64,000 nt of DNA, from the NCBI GenBank assembly GCA_049568075.1, contig CP144911.1; one strand, written 5' to 3'. The notes under the pieces are model-generated. The model was not told the origin of the DNA. It saw only the letters and a program-made list of their open reading frames with translations, and made no database searches. The position numbers and the translations under genes are program-made. Within the stretch, counting starts at the first letter, position 1; each line of letters starts with the position of its first letter. Below are positions 24,905-33,907 of this stretch, in pieces. Source of the DNA: Gottfriedia sp049568075. GTDB lineage: Bacteria; Bacillota; Bacilli; Bacillales; Bacillaceae_G.

Positions 24905-26367
24905 AAAAAGAATCGACAACTTTAGAAAACCTTAATCTATTAGAATTTATGGAGTCTTTTAATCACTCTTCGGATATTGACTTTAGAACGAAATCCTATA
25001 AAGAAGGCGAAGACTCACACTTTGTAATCATCATGTTTTGTCCAAACTTAATTGATGTACAATTTAGCAATCAAATTATTAATGACATATTTAACGTAGT
25101 CCATAAAGAAGAAATGTTTGATTTTGAGTTATTAAGAAATATAGTCGAAGCTAAAAGATTAAAAGATGGATCTACTATTAAAAAGGAAGTTGAAGAAAAC
25201 TTATTTTCTGGAGATTTAGTAATATTTAGCTCTTATTTAAATGATGTTTTCTTTATTCCAGTAGCAAATCCTCCGCAACGAAATCCAGAAGAATCAAATT
25301 TAGAAAATTCAATACGCGGTCCAAGAGACGGATTTGTAGAAAGTATTTCAATTAATATGGCATTAATTCGTCAAAGACTGAAGACTTCAACATTAAAAAG
25401 TGTTGAATATACAATCGGTGAACGAAGTCGAACGAAAGTTTTATTAGTATATATAGAAGACATTATTAATCCTGAAATTCTATCAAAGGTAAAAAAACGT
25501 CTAAGTTCAATAAAAAAAGATGTGATTGTAAGTAGTTATGAAATTGAGGAAATGCTGTATGACCAACCATTCTCGATTTTTCCACTTTTAGATAATATAG
25601 GAAGACCCGACTTCGTTGTACAATCATTAAATCAGGGAAGGTTTGCGGTGATTGTTGAAGGGAATCCAACCTGTTTAATTGGCCCTACAAACTTAAACCA
25701 ACTAGTGTATTCGCCTGAGGATATACATGCGAGCTTTTATTATGTAAACATAGTTAGGTATCTTAGAATTATGGCCATTGTAACAACCATTTTCCTACCA
25801 GGATTCTATATTGCATTAATTACATTTCATTTAGATCAATTGCCATATCCATTTCTTGCCACAATTGGCATGTCTAGGAATGGACTTCCTTTTTCGGCAC
25901 CAATAGAAGCTGTTTTAATGCTAGTATTTTTTGAGTTATTTAAAGAAGCTGGTATACGTTTACCAAAAGCAGTTGGGCAAACTGTAGCTGTTCTAGGCGG
26001 GTTATTTATCGGAGATGCAGCGATACGTGCAGGATTAACTTCTCCTTCCATGCTTGTTGTGGTAGCTTTAACTGTCATCTCAGGCTATACATTAATTAAT
26101 CAAAATATTTCTGGAAACATTGTGATTTTACGCTTTTTTGTTCTGTTTTTTTCATCTATTTTAGGATTAATTGGTTTCTTTACCAGTTTTTTTCTAATAG
26201 CTACGATGATTGTTTCTTTAGAAAGCTTTGGTCATCCATATATTTCGAATCTGTCTGTTCCAAGTAAATCTGACTTTTTAAATATACATATAAAATTACC
26301 ACAAAAGTTTAAGAAGACAAGAAATCAATCACTCCATCCAGTTGATGAAGACCGTCAAAAGGAGTGA
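24901..26367 (+). CDS. GerAA-family spore germination receptor subunit
   Basis: A 488-residue subunit A of a GerA-type germinant receptor. Residues about 1-270 form the soluble N-terminal domain, including the diagnostic segment SIRGPRDGFVESISIN and, further on, a VVIVEGNPTCLIGP-like stretch (here FAVIVEGNPTCLIGP). The second half holds four to six transmembrane helices, with LGGLFIGDAAIRAGLTSP conserved in the family. The length is normal for GerAA. It is translationally coupled to the permease gene upstream and has a six-base gap to the lipoprotein gene downstream. Confidence 0.92.
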   Translation: MKKESTTLENLNLLEFMESFNHSSDIDFRTKSYKEGEDSHFVIIMFCPNLIDVQFSNQIINDIFNVVHKEEMFDFELLRNIVEAKRLKDGSTIKKEVEENLFSGDLVIFSSYLNDVFFIPVANPPQRNPEESNLENSIRGPRDGFVESISINMALIRQRLKTSTLKSVEYTIGERSRTKVLLVYIEDIINPEILSKVKKRLSSIKKDVIVSSYEIEEMLYDQPFSIFPLLDNIGRPDFVVQSLNQGRFAVIVEGNPTCLIGPTNLNQLVYSPEDIHASFYYVNIVRYLRIMAIVTTIFLPGFYIALITFHLDQLPYPFLATIGMSRNGLPFSAPIEAVLMLVFFELFKEAGIRLPKAVGQTVAVLGGLFIGDAAIRAGLTSPSMLVVVALTVISGYTLINQNISGNIVILRFFVLFFSSILGLIGFFTSFFLIATMIVSLESFGHPYISNLSVPSKSDFLNIHIKLPQKFKKTRNQSLHPVDEDRQKE

Positions 26368-26373
26368 GAAAAA

Positions 26374-27489
26374 ATGAAAAAATTACTAGTCCTTATCATA
26401 ATGATATTTCAACTATTCATTTTAACAGGTTGCTGGGGAGAACGAACCATTATTGATCAAACATTAGTGACAAGTTTTGGGATTGACTATAAAGATGGTC
26501 AATATATTGTAACCATTCAAGCTCTCAATTTTTCGAATATCGCTAAGCAAGAAAGCGGGGCATTACAAGTTCCCGCTCCTCCTTTAATCGGTCAAGAAAC
26601 AGGTAAGAGTATACAGGCAGCATTTACTAAATTGGAAGCAAAATCACCAATACCTTTATATTTCGGTCATGTTAACAGTGTCATTTTAAGTAAGTCGGTT
26701 ATTGAAAAAAAAATGAAGGATGTTAATTCCTTTATTAGCGGAAGACCTTTATTAAGATACACACTTTGGATTTATGGAACTGATCGGAAAATTGAAGATA
26801 TACTACTGAGTCAAAGCTTTTTCAATTTGCCTTTTCTTTATACTGTGGTGAATAATCCTGCTGAAAAAAGTAGAATGAGTTTAATTTCTTTAAGTATGCA
26901 ATTCCATCAATATATTTCGAAATTCAATCAACCCGTTGGGGCATTAATCATTCCTTCGTTAGATATTGAAGATAGGAGTTTTAAAGAAAAAAAGGAAGAC
27001 AAAATCGCATATATAAACGGTGCCTACATTATTTCACAGCAAAAATATAAAGGTCAAGTAACTTTAAAGGAAATAAAATCACTAGATTATCTTGATCAAA
27101 AAAACTATAGTCTACCACTTGTTTTAGAAAGAGATAAATTAAATATAGAAATAAGAAGTTCAAATGGTTCAGTTAAAGTCGTAAAAGGTGGTAAGAAGCC
27201 AAAGTATATTATTAATATAAAAACAAATGTAGCCATTGTACAGAACGAAAATAATTTAAGTAATAAAAAAGTTTCCTCTAAAATCAGAAATAAAATGAAA
27301 AAAGAAATATTAAAAACAATTAAAAAAGGAGAAGAACTTCATGCAGATCTTCTCAATATTTCAGAAAAGCCTTATCGGTTTAATCGAAAAGAATGGGATT
27401 TAAAAACGTTGAATGCTCTTAATGTTAACTCAATAAAAGATGTAAAAGTGACAGTGCACATTATAGGTAGTAAAGCTTATAAAAGATAA
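26374..27489 (+). CDS. GerAC-family spore germination lipoprotein
   Basis: A 371-residue subunit C of the receptor. A lipoprotein signal with lipobox LTGC places the lipidated cysteine at residue 20, followed by WGERTIIDQTLVTSFGIDY, typical of Ger(x)C proteins. The rest is the three-domain soluble GerAC fold, expected on the outer face of the inner spore membrane. AAAGGAGTGAG lies inside the end of the upstream gene. The operon ends at a clear terminator after this gene, so the receptor has no fourth (D) subunit here. Confidence 0.9.
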   Translation: MKKLLVLIIMIFQLFILTGCWGERTIIDQTLVTSFGIDYKDGQYIVTIQALNFSNIAKQESGALQVPAPPLIGQETGKSIQAAFTKLEAKSPIPLYFGHVNSVILSKSVIEKKMKDVNSFISGRPLLRYTLWIYGTDRKIEDILLSQSFFNLPFLYTVVNNPAEKSRMSLISLSMQFHQYISKFNQPVGALIIPSLDIEDRSFKEKKEDKIAYINGAYIISQQKYKGQVTLKEIKSLDYLDQKNYSLPLVLERDKLNIEIRSSNGSVKVVKGGKKPKYIINIKTNVAIVQNENNLSNKKVSSKIRNKMKKEILKTIKKGEELHADLLNISEKPYRFNRKEWDLKTLNALNVNSIKDVKVTVHIIGSKAYKR

Positions 27490-27515
27490 AAGGTATGAAA
27501 AGGAAGATCACATTA

Positions 27516-27554
27516 AGAAGGTTAATTTTTATATAAAAGACCTTCTTTTTTTTT
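27516..27554 (+). terminator. Terminator of the germination receptor operon
   Basis: AGAAGGT and ACCTTCT arms are followed by nine T residues. Confidence 0.8.
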
Positions 27555-27613
27555 GCTCATTTTTGTTGAAAATGAATTATGATAGAAATGAACTGAAAAA
27601 AAGGAGAAAGGCT

Positions 27614-28333
27614 ATGACTGAAGGAGTAAAGGATCATTGGTTTCCAGGACGTTGGTTAGGTGGGATCTCATTAATTTTAGGCCCAATTTTTATGCTGATG
27701 GGAGTTATTTTAAGAAGTAAGTTTCATTTCTTCTTTCCAGATCAGTTAGAAGCATATAAGGCTCACCCAACTTTACTATTTTTATCTTATAGCTTCTTTA
27801 TTGCTGGGAACGTTTTATTGTGGCCAGCAGTTATTTCACTTTGTAAATTAATCAGTATAAAGAAGCCAAATTGGGCAATATGGGGAGGGAGTTTTGCGAT
27901 ATTTGGTCTTTTTGCTCGTACTTTTCATGCTGGGGTTGATCATCTAGCTTTTCAACTTGTACGAATTCAAGGTGTTGATTCCGCAACAAAAGTAATGGAG
28001 CAATCTTACGGAGCGTTTCATATATTCCATAGCCTATCCCCATTAATTATGTTTGGTTGGATTATTTTAGCCATTGGTTCATATCGAGCTAGAGTACTGG
28101 GGTTAATTCGATCTATAATGTTAGGCCTTATGAGTTCGCTGCCACTTGGTGTCTTAAAAGGTACAACCCCATTTTCAATTGTGGCTACAACGGCTCTTTG
28201 TATAGCACTTTTACCAATGGGTATAAGCGTATTAAAAGAAGGACCAAGACCTAGTTTGAAGAAAATACTTGGCTCAGTTTTATTAATGATTGTATTGTTA
28301 GTAGGTTTATTTGTAATCGGAGAGTTAGGTTAA
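27614..28333 (+). CDS. Integral membrane protein of unknown function
   Basis: About 239 residues with six or seven hydrophobic helices (for example LGGISLILGPIFMLMGVIL, LLFLSYSFFIAGNVLLWP and VLLMIVLLVGLFVIGELG). I chose ATG at 27614 because AAAGGAG sits just before it; the longer frame that begins at 27563 lacks such a signal. I do not recognise the family. The gene lies 36 bases before the cobalamin genes with no terminator between them, so co-transcription is possible, but nothing in the protein ties it to vitamin B12. Confidence 0.6.
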   Translation: MTEGVKDHWFPGRWLGGISLILGPIFMLMGVILRSKFHFFFPDQLEAYKAHPTLLFLSYSFFIAGNVLLWPAVISLCKLISIKKPNWAIWGGSFAIFGLFARTFHAGVDHLAFQLVRIQGVDSATKVMEQSYGAFHIFHSLSPLIMFGWIILAIGSYRARVLGLIRSIMLGLMSSLPLGVLKGTTPFSIVATTALCIALLPMGISVLKEGPRPSLKKILGSVLLMIVLLVGLFVIGELG

Positions 28334-28369
28334 AAAAATTAAAATAATCCCTAATTTTTTGGAGAAGAG

Positions 28370-28945
28370 GTGAAAAACTTGATTCTTGTAATTGGTGGAG
28401 CGCGTAGTGGAAAAAGTTCTTACGCAGAAAAAAGAATAAGAGAATTACAAACAAATTCAACTGATGTAGTCTATATTGCTACTGCAATACCATTTGACGG
28501 AGATATGAATGAGAGAATTAAGAGACATCAAGAAGATCGTCCGATTGATTGGCATACTGTTGAGCGGTATAAACAATTTAATCAATTAAAAATGAATGAG
28601 GAATTTATACAATCCAAATTTGTCATATTAGATTGCATGACGGTTATGATTACAAATTTAATGTTTGATCATTATACTGATATTGATTTTGAGACGATGA
28701 ATAATGAACAAATAAATAAACTAGAAGTAGATATAGAAAATGAAGTGAACGAGTTGATAGACGTTTGTGATCAACACGGTAAAACATTCATAATTGTATC
28801 GAATGAGGTAGGTTATGGACTTGTTCCATCTTATCGATTAGGAAGGATTTATAGAGATATAGCTGGGCGTATAAATCAAAAAATAGCTTCAAGAGCAGAA
28901 GAAGTTATACTCGTTACAGCTGGTATACCATTAAGAATAAAGTAG
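28370..28945 (+). CDS. cobU: Adenosylcobinamide kinase / adenosylcobinamide-phosphate guanylyltransferase
   Basis: A 191-residue bifunctional enzyme of the CobU/CobP family, which phosphorylates adenosylcobinamide and then transfers GMP to it. The P-loop GGARSGKSS lies at residues 8-16, and RIKRHQEDRP carries the histidine that accepts GMP. AGYxLVPxxRxGRxYRD-like motifs (here GYGLVPSYRLGRIYRDIAG) close the fold. The GTG start is five bases after GGAG. It opens the cluster cobU-cobS-cobC-cblT-cblS. No cobalamin riboswitch was found upstream. Confidence 0.92.
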   Translation: MKNLILVIGGARSGKSSYAEKRIRELQTNSTDVVYIATAIPFDGDMNERIKRHQEDRPIDWHTVERYKQFNQLKMNEEFIQSKFVILDCMTVMITNLMFDHYTDIDFETMNNEQINKLEVDIENEVNELIDVCDQHGKTFIIVSNEVGYGLVPSYRLGRIYRDIAGRINQKIASRAEEVILVTAGIPLRIK

Positions 28946-28955
28946 GAGTACCAAT

Positions 28956-29696
28956 ATGAATCGATTTAAAATGATCCTTAGTTTTTTTTCAACCATCCCG
29001 GTTAAAAATTACGATTTTATTGAAGCCGAACTAGGAAAAGGAATTAGATTGGTTCCATTAGTAGGTGTGTTAATTGGTTTAATACTAGTTAGTTTAAATA
29101 CTGGAATCTCGTTAGTTTTGGACAAAGAAGCCAATGCATTTCTTATTCTATTAGTCTATTTATTCTTAACAGGTGGATTACATTTTGATGGAGTAGCTGA
29201 CACCTCAGATGGAATTTTTAGTTATCGTTCAAAAGAAAGAATATTAGAAATTATGAAAGATAGTCGCATTGGCGCATTTGGGGTCATTTCCTTAATTGTT
29301 TTATTTTTAGGAGATTGGTTATTTTTATCAAAGAGTACAACATTTGTTATGTTTTTATTTCCGATTATTGGAAGATGCATTGCCTTATTTACATGCAGAA
29401 TTAGTACTTATGCTAGAAATGAAGGATTTGGAAGTCAATTTATAATCGAAGCCAAAAAATCTAATTCATTATTTGTTCTAATTACATATGTGTTACTCAT
29501 TTGTGTAAGTAGTGTATTACTCAATGAAATAGCCATTATTTTTGCGGTATGTATCACGTTTATTTTTATTACTTTTTTAACGAAAAGAATCAATCAAAAA
29601 CTTGATGGAATTACAGGGGATGTAATTGGATTTACAATTGAAGTTTCCCAATTATGCTTTTTAATTTTTGCTGTTATAGGTGAGAGATTAGTATGA
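28956..29696 (+). CDS. cobS: Adenosylcobinamide-GDP ribazoletransferase (cobalamin synthase)
   Basis: A 246-residue polytopic membrane enzyme that joins adenosylcobinamide-GDP to alpha-ribazole or its phosphate, the last major step in nucleotide-loop assembly. The family signature is the acidic motif GGLHFDGVADTSDGIF, followed by KDSRIGAFGV and a late DGITGDVIGFTIE. The start has GTAGGAG upstream. It overlaps the following phosphatase gene by four bases. Together with cobU and cobC it supports salvage of incomplete corrinoids rather than full de novo synthesis, because no corrin-ring genes are present here. Confidence 0.92.
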   Translation: MNRFKMILSFFSTIPVKNYDFIEAELGKGIRLVPLVGVLIGLILVSLNTGISLVLDKEANAFLILLVYLFLTGGLHFDGVADTSDGIFSYRSKERILEIMKDSRIGAFGVISLIVLFLGDWLFLSKSTTFVMFLFPIIGRCIALFTCRISTYARNEGFGSQFIIEAKKSNSLFVLITYVLLICVSSVLLNEIAIIFAVCITFIFITFLTKRINQKLDGITGDVIGFTIEVSQLCFLIFAVIGERLV

Positions 29697-30292
29697 GAAT
29701 ATTTTTAATTAGACACACAGAAAGCATTGGAAATAGACAAAAGGTTTATGCAGGAATGACTGATTTTGATTTAACAGAAAAAGGCTTAAGTCAAATAGGT
29801 GGTGTGATCACCCAGTTTACGAAAATGATTGAGCCTACTTCACACTTTACTTTGTATTCTAGTCCACTTCGTAGATGCACATTATTAAGTGATGCGATTG
29901 AAGGTTTAATAGGAGAATCGAAAATCGTTGATCATCGGTTACAAGAGACAAATTTTGGGCTATTTGAAGGGAAAACATATACTGATCTTTTAAATGAAGT
30001 GCCTGAAGTTGTAGAAAAGTGGAATGAGGATTTGATTCATTTTCAAATTCCGAATGGGGAAAGCTTAAAGCAGTGTGCAGAAAGAGTTAATACATTTTGT
30101 CATGATATTAGATTAAAAAATGAAGATGTAATAGTCGTATCACATGGTGGGATTATGAAGGTACTACTCTTAAATTTACTTCATTTAGATTTAAGTCATT
30201 TCTGGAAATTTTATACGAGTAATGGATGTATTATTGAAATTGAGTATAATAACGGTTTTGGATTTTTGAAAAATATCATTCAACTAAATTAA
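29693..30292 (+). CDS. cobC: Alpha-ribazole-phosphatase family histidine phosphatase
   Basis: A 199-residue member of the histidine phosphatase superfamily. The catalytic RHT motif is at the N-terminus (IRHTESIGN), with LYSSPLRRC, a conserved E in ETNFGLFEGK and the second histidine in VVSHGG. In the cobalamin context it should remove phosphate from alpha-ribazole phosphate or cobalamin phosphate. The ATG overlaps the cobS stop (ATGA), so translation is coupled. A general phosphoglycerate mutase-like role is the alternative, but the neighbourhood makes CobC far more likely. Confidence 0.88.
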   Translation: MRIFLIRHTESIGNRQKVYAGMTDFDLTEKGLSQIGGVITQFTKMIEPTSHFTLYSSPLRRCTLLSDAIEGLIGESKIVDHRLQETNFGLFEGKTYTDLLNEVPEVVEKWNEDLIHFQIPNGESLKQCAERVNTFCHDIRLKNEDVIVVSHGGIMKVLLLNLLHLDLSHFWKFYTSNGCIIEIEYNNGFGFLKNIIQLN

Positions 30293-30306
30293 TAGGATGG
30301 AGAAAC

Positions 30307-30804
30307 ATGAACACAAAAAGAATTGTTTTACTTTCATTATTTATCGCATTAAGTGCAGTACTGTCTAATATAAAAATAGTTTATTCTATCGCATTCGATT
30401 CATTGCCGGCCTTTCTGGCTGCTATGTTGATTTCACCGATTGCAGGCGGGATTGTAGGGGCACTAGGTCATCTTCTTACAGCAATTACTTCAGGTTTTCC
30501 ATTTACAGTACCAGTGCATCTATTTATCGCAATACAAATGCTTGTGATTGTTTGGATGTTTGGCGTATTATTTAAAAAAATGAATCAATACATCGCAATG
30601 ATCGTGGCAATTATCTTAAATGGTCCAGTTGCAACTTTGTTAAGTGGTCTATTAATTGCTTATTTGAATCACTCGTTTACAGTAAAGACTATTAGTAGTT
30701 TTTTTATCTTAATGGTTGTGCCTTTGACTTTAGCTTCAGCAGCAAATATTGTTTTAGCATTTATACTTCAAAAGGTGATGAAACGTGCAAATTTCAAAAT
30801 ATAG
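30307..30804 (+). CDS. cblT: ECF-type alpha-ribazole transporter substrate-binding (S) protein
   Basis: A 165-residue hydrophobic protein with five or six helices and the look of an ECF transporter S component (IALSAVLSNIKI near the start, then SPIAGGIVGALGHLLTAITS). Set directly between cobC and a CblS-like kinase gene, it fits CblT, the alpha-ribazole importer described in Geobacillus and other Firmicutes. It would work with, or without, a shared energising module encoded elsewhere. GGATGGAG precedes the ATG, and its 3' end overlaps cblS by 20 bases. Confidence 0.82.
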   Translation: MNTKRIVLLSLFIALSAVLSNIKIVYSIAFDSLPAFLAAMLISPIAGGIVGALGHLLTAITSGFPFTVPVHLFIAIQMLVIVWMFGVLFKKMNQYIAMIVAIILNGPVATLLSGLLIAYLNHSFTVKTISSFFILMVVPLTLASAANIVLAFILQKVMKRANFKI

Positions 30805-31555
30805 AGATTTAACTTTAATGCATATAGATGGGAGTCGTTATTTTACTATTGCTTGTGATAGTTGCGGTGGAATAGGGATGAGTGAGCTTGATCTCATTAA
30901 AGTTGATGAAGACATTGTAGGTTATTTAACAGCGAAATTATGTTTAGTCGAAACATTAGCATTTCGTGCTAAGCCCACTGTTTTAATTAATACTTTATGT
31001 GTAGAAATGAACGGAAGAGGTAAGCGAATAATAAACGGGATTGAAAAAGCGATTAAAGAATATAATGAAGCTAATTTTTATGAAGACAACTTAGAAATAA
31101 ATATTACAGGAAGTACAGAAGAAAATATTCCAACAAAACAAACAGGTTTAGGAATTACTTTAATGGGAGAAATTTATAATCCGTTTAATAGAAAAGAAGT
31201 CATTTCAGGGGATCGTGTAATATTAATTGGTTATCCAAAAGTAGGAAATGAAGTATTAGAGGATTTAAATGAAAATAAAAACGAAATCATTAACTTTAAT
31301 TCATTAAAGCAATTATCAAATTGCGAAGAAGTCTCAGATCTATTACCGGTCGGTTCAAAAGGCGTTCAATATGAATTGAATCAGTTGATTGAAACACATA
31401 CTATCGATATAAAATTAGTTAATCAATCTAGTATCCCATTACATAAATCGGCAGGTCCCGCGACATGTGCTCTAGCAATTATTAAAAAGGATGCGATTGA
31501 GGGATTAAAAAGGCAAATCTTACAACCAATCACATTACTAGGTGAGATCATTTAA
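30785..31555 (+). CDS. cblS: Alpha-ribazole kinase
   Basis: A 256-residue protein related to AIR synthases (PurM-like fold), with CDSCGGIGMSELD near residue 25 and a final SAGPATCALAIIKKDA segment. CblS phosphorylates imported alpha-ribazole to alpha-ribazole phosphate, so it can substitute for CobT-dependent synthesis. The GTG start is eight bases after AAAGGTG, inside the end of cblT. Clustered with cobU, cobS and cobC, it completes an import-and-activate route to the lower ligand. Confidence 0.85.
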   Translation: MQISKYRDLTLMHIDGSRYFTIACDSCGGIGMSELDLIKVDEDIVGYLTAKLCLVETLAFRAKPTVLINTLCVEMNGRGKRIINGIEKAIKEYNEANFYEDNLEINITGSTEENIPTKQTGLGITLMGEIYNPFNRKEVISGDRVILIGYPKVGNEVLEDLNENKNEIINFNSLKQLSNCEEVSDLLPVGSKGVQYELNQLIETHTIDIKLVNQSSIPLHKSAGPATCALAIIKKDAIEGLKRQILQPITLLGEII

Positions 31556-31589
31556 TGAATCGATTGAAATAAAAATATGGAGAATTAAT

Positions 31590-32678
31590 ATGGCAGAAGC
31601 TTTAAAAGATTTATATAACCACGATTTAATTTCAAAAATTGCAAACGAAATTAATAACGTTTATACAGATTTTAATCGAGAAACATTTATGGATAAGGTT
31701 TTCAATGAGAGCTGGGAAGCAAAAACATTAAAGGAAAGAATGAGACATATTACGATTTGTTTGGGAGAGACACTTCCAAACAAATATGAAAAATCAATAG
31801 AGATTTTAAGTAGTATATTAGAGAAATTTCCAAAAGGCCAATTAAGTAGTATTTTTTTTCCTGATTTTATTGAAGTGTACGGCTTAGATCATTGGGAAAA
31901 ATCAATAGAAGCCCTAGAATTATTCACAAAGCACTCAACATCAGAATTTGCTGTTAGACCGTTCATTGTTCAAGACCAAGAACGAATGATGACACAAATG
32001 CTGAAATGGTCTACTCATCCAGATGAACATGTAAGAAGACTTGCAAGTGAAGGATGCCGTCCAAAATTACCTTGGGGGACGGTTCTAAAAAATCTAAAAA
32101 AAGACCCAACTCCAATTCTTCCTATTCTAGAAAACTTAAAGGAAGACGAGTCATTATATGTTCGCAAAAGTGTAGCGAATAATTTAAACGATATTTCGAA
32201 AGATCACCCAACTCTAGTATTAAAAATTGCGAAAGAATGGTACGGTAAAAATCCACATACGAATTGGATTATAAAGCATGCATGTAGAACATTATTAAAA
32301 AAAGGGAATATAGAAGCTTTAACGATTTTTGGATTTCAAACGACAAAAGCAATCCATTTAGACAAATTCCAATTACAATCAGACAAAATCGAAATTGGTG
32401 GAGACTTAAACTTTTCATTTACAATTCATAGTAACGAACCGACTACTACAAAACTTAGAATCGAATTCGCAATTGATTTTGTAAAGTCAAAAGGTAATCG
32501 TACAAGAAAAATCTTTAAAATATCCGAAAACACAATTGAAAATGACAAAACATTATCATACAACAAAACACACTCATTCAAAAACTTATCAACAAGAAAA
32601 CACTACCCAGGCCAACATAGCATCACAATTCTAATCAATGGAGTTGAAAGTGGAACTTTTGACTTTATGGTAAACTAA
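31590..32678 (+). CDS. alkC: DNA alkylation repair protein AlkC with C-terminal Ig-like domain
   Basis: About 362 residues. The N-terminal 250 residues form the HEAT-like-repeat DNA glycosylase fold of the AlkC/AlkD superfamily (for example WSTHPDEHVRRLASEG and LYVRKSVANNLNDISKDHP). The last 100 residues look like the beta-sandwich Ig-like domain that some AlkC proteins carry. AlkC excises N3-alkylated bases such as 3-methyladenine. I chose ATG at 31590 (MAEALKDLYNHDL), which follows GGAG; the longer frame has a poor start that overlaps cblS. The gap to cblS is 34 bases, so the gene may be read from the cobalamin operon. Confidence 0.85.
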   Translation: MAEALKDLYNHDLISKIANEINNVYTDFNRETFMDKVFNESWEAKTLKERMRHITICLGETLPNKYEKSIEILSSILEKFPKGQLSSIFFPDFIEVYGLDHWEKSIEALELFTKHSTSEFAVRPFIVQDQERMMTQMLKWSTHPDEHVRRLASEGCRPKLPWGTVLKNLKKDPTPILPILENLKEDESLYVRKSVANNLNDISKDHPTLVLKIAKEWYGKNPHTNWIIKHACRTLLKKGNIEALTIFGFQTTKAIHLDKFQLQSDKIEIGGDLNFSFTIHSNEPTTTKLRIEFAIDFVKSKGNRTRKIFKISENTIENDKTLSYNKTHSFKNLSTRKHYPGQHSITILINGVESGTFDFMVN

Positions 32679-32681
32679 AAA

Positions 32682-32717
32682 AGAGATTCCAATCTATGGA
32701 ATCTCTCTATGTTTTTT
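32682..32717. terminator. Terminator between alkC and the GNAT gene
   Basis: AGAGATTCC and GGAATCTCT arms with a seven-base loop; runs on both sides allow it to serve both convergent genes. Confidence 0.8.
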
Positions 32718-32731
32718 AATCTTTTCTTCAC

Positions 32732-33604
32732 TTATCCCTGCCTCTTGTGCATCATCACATCTTCAGTTAATGGAGTAAAGCCTAGTTTTTCTTGTAACAC
32801 ACTTTTAGGAATTAGTGATTTAGTGATTGTAACTGCTGTAACTTTTCGATTGATGTTTTCATTATGGATGATCGACATTATATCATAAAAATAAGGTATA
32901 GCTGCGTCAGTATAAGCAACAGCTAATATTTCTGAATACCCAGTATCTGGTCGTATTGTCATACCAAAATAGGCAATGACTTGATTTTCTTTCTTACATT
33001 CAACTGCATAGTCAAATTCAATTGAGCTATAATACTCATTCATCATGGCAACTTGTTCGTTCGTAAGAATTTGTTGCTTCATTTTTAAATCTTTCCAAAC
33101 ATTAAATTGAAATTGATCCTTTATCTCATACGAAAATCCAGGAATACTTTGAATTGTTTTTATAAGAAGTGGATAATACGCACCAACTATTTGTGTACGA
33201 TTGGTAATGTTGAAGCCTTTTGATAAGAAATAGTCTATTTGTTTTGACCACTGTCCTCTAAATCGCTGTGCAAATAGTTTTCCACCGTATTCCTCGCTAA
33301 CAGCAAATTGATAAACTCTTTCAAACAATTCATCCCGGACTGTATCCTCATATTCAGGTAATACCCATGGATAACCTAATGAAACAAACTCTCCTTTACC
33401 AGAAAAACTCATATATCCTACAAGCTGATCTCCGTTAAAAGCAAAGCATCTAGATTTTTCATTAAATTCAGATTGTTGTTCAAATAATTTTGGAGATAAA
33501 GTTGCTTTCCAAGCATATGGTAGAGATTCGGTCATCTTATTCCAAAAATCAAACTGCAAATCAAGATCTGTTGGACTCTCATAAAAACGATAATCTATAG
33601 TCAT
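32732..33604 (-). CDS. GNAT-fold acetyltransferase-like protein
   Basis: A 290-residue protein with an N-terminal GNAT-like half (SRCFAFNGDQLVGYMSF, then FVSLGYPWVLPEY as the strand that normally binds acetyl-CoA, then YFLSKGFNI). The C-terminal half resembles a second GNAT-like unit (VAYFGMTIRPDTGYSEI and VLQEKLGFTP), so it may be a tandem or two-lobe acetyltransferase. The substrate cannot be predicted. It is a single gene, convergent with alkC and divergent from the alcohol dehydrogenase. Confidence 0.7.
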   Translation of the reverse strand: MTIDYRFYESPTDLDLQFDFWNKMTESLPYAWKATLSPKLFEQQSEFNEKSRCFAFNGDQLVGYMSFSGKGEFVSLGYPWVLPEYEDTVRDELFERVYQFAVSEEYGGKLFAQRFRGQWSKQIDYFLSKGFNITNRTQIVGAYYPLLIKTIQSIPGFSYEIKDQFQFNVWKDLKMKQQILTNEQVAMMNEYYSSIEFDYAVECKKENQVIAYFGMTIRPDTGYSEILAVAYTDAAIPYFYDIMSIIHNENINRKVTAVTITKSLIPKSVLQEKLGFTPLTEDVMMHKRQG

Positions 33605-33748
33605 ATTAATATCCTTTCCTAAATCGTACTAATTTTAATAGTATCAAATTCATTTGGATTTGAATCTTCAAATAGCTAATTTTACTAAAAAAAATCAGTA
33701 ACATTTAATAGGGTCAATTAAATAAATATCACATTAATTAAAGTATGA

Positions 33749-33828
33749 TTTTATAGGCATTCTGTTGCCTATAAAAAGAGCATTGACCAAGAGTTTAATT
33801 AGAGTTTGAAAAGGGGCTCTTTTTTATT
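33749..33828 (+). ncRNA. Candidate two-hairpin small RNA or leader upstream of the alcohol dehydrogenase gene
   Basis: TTTTATAGGCA (33749-33759) and its exact complement (33766-33776) form a stem, followed by AAGAGC...GCTCTT (33776-33821) ending in a run of T. The second stem has a 34-base loop and looks like a terminator 80 bases before the next gene. No known RNA family was recognised. It could be a short RNA or an attenuator. Confidence 0.35.
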
Positions 33829-33907
33829 TCACTTTTTTATTACTAATTACATATTTATATTCCTTAAGGTAACGCTATGAAAATGACCTGAATTTAGGAG
33901 GAGAACT

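Noticed and set aside
27490..28369. Cobalamin riboswitch upstream of the cobU cluster
   Set aside because: The gap before cobU is only 36 bases and no B12-box-like segment was seen before the membrane protein gene.
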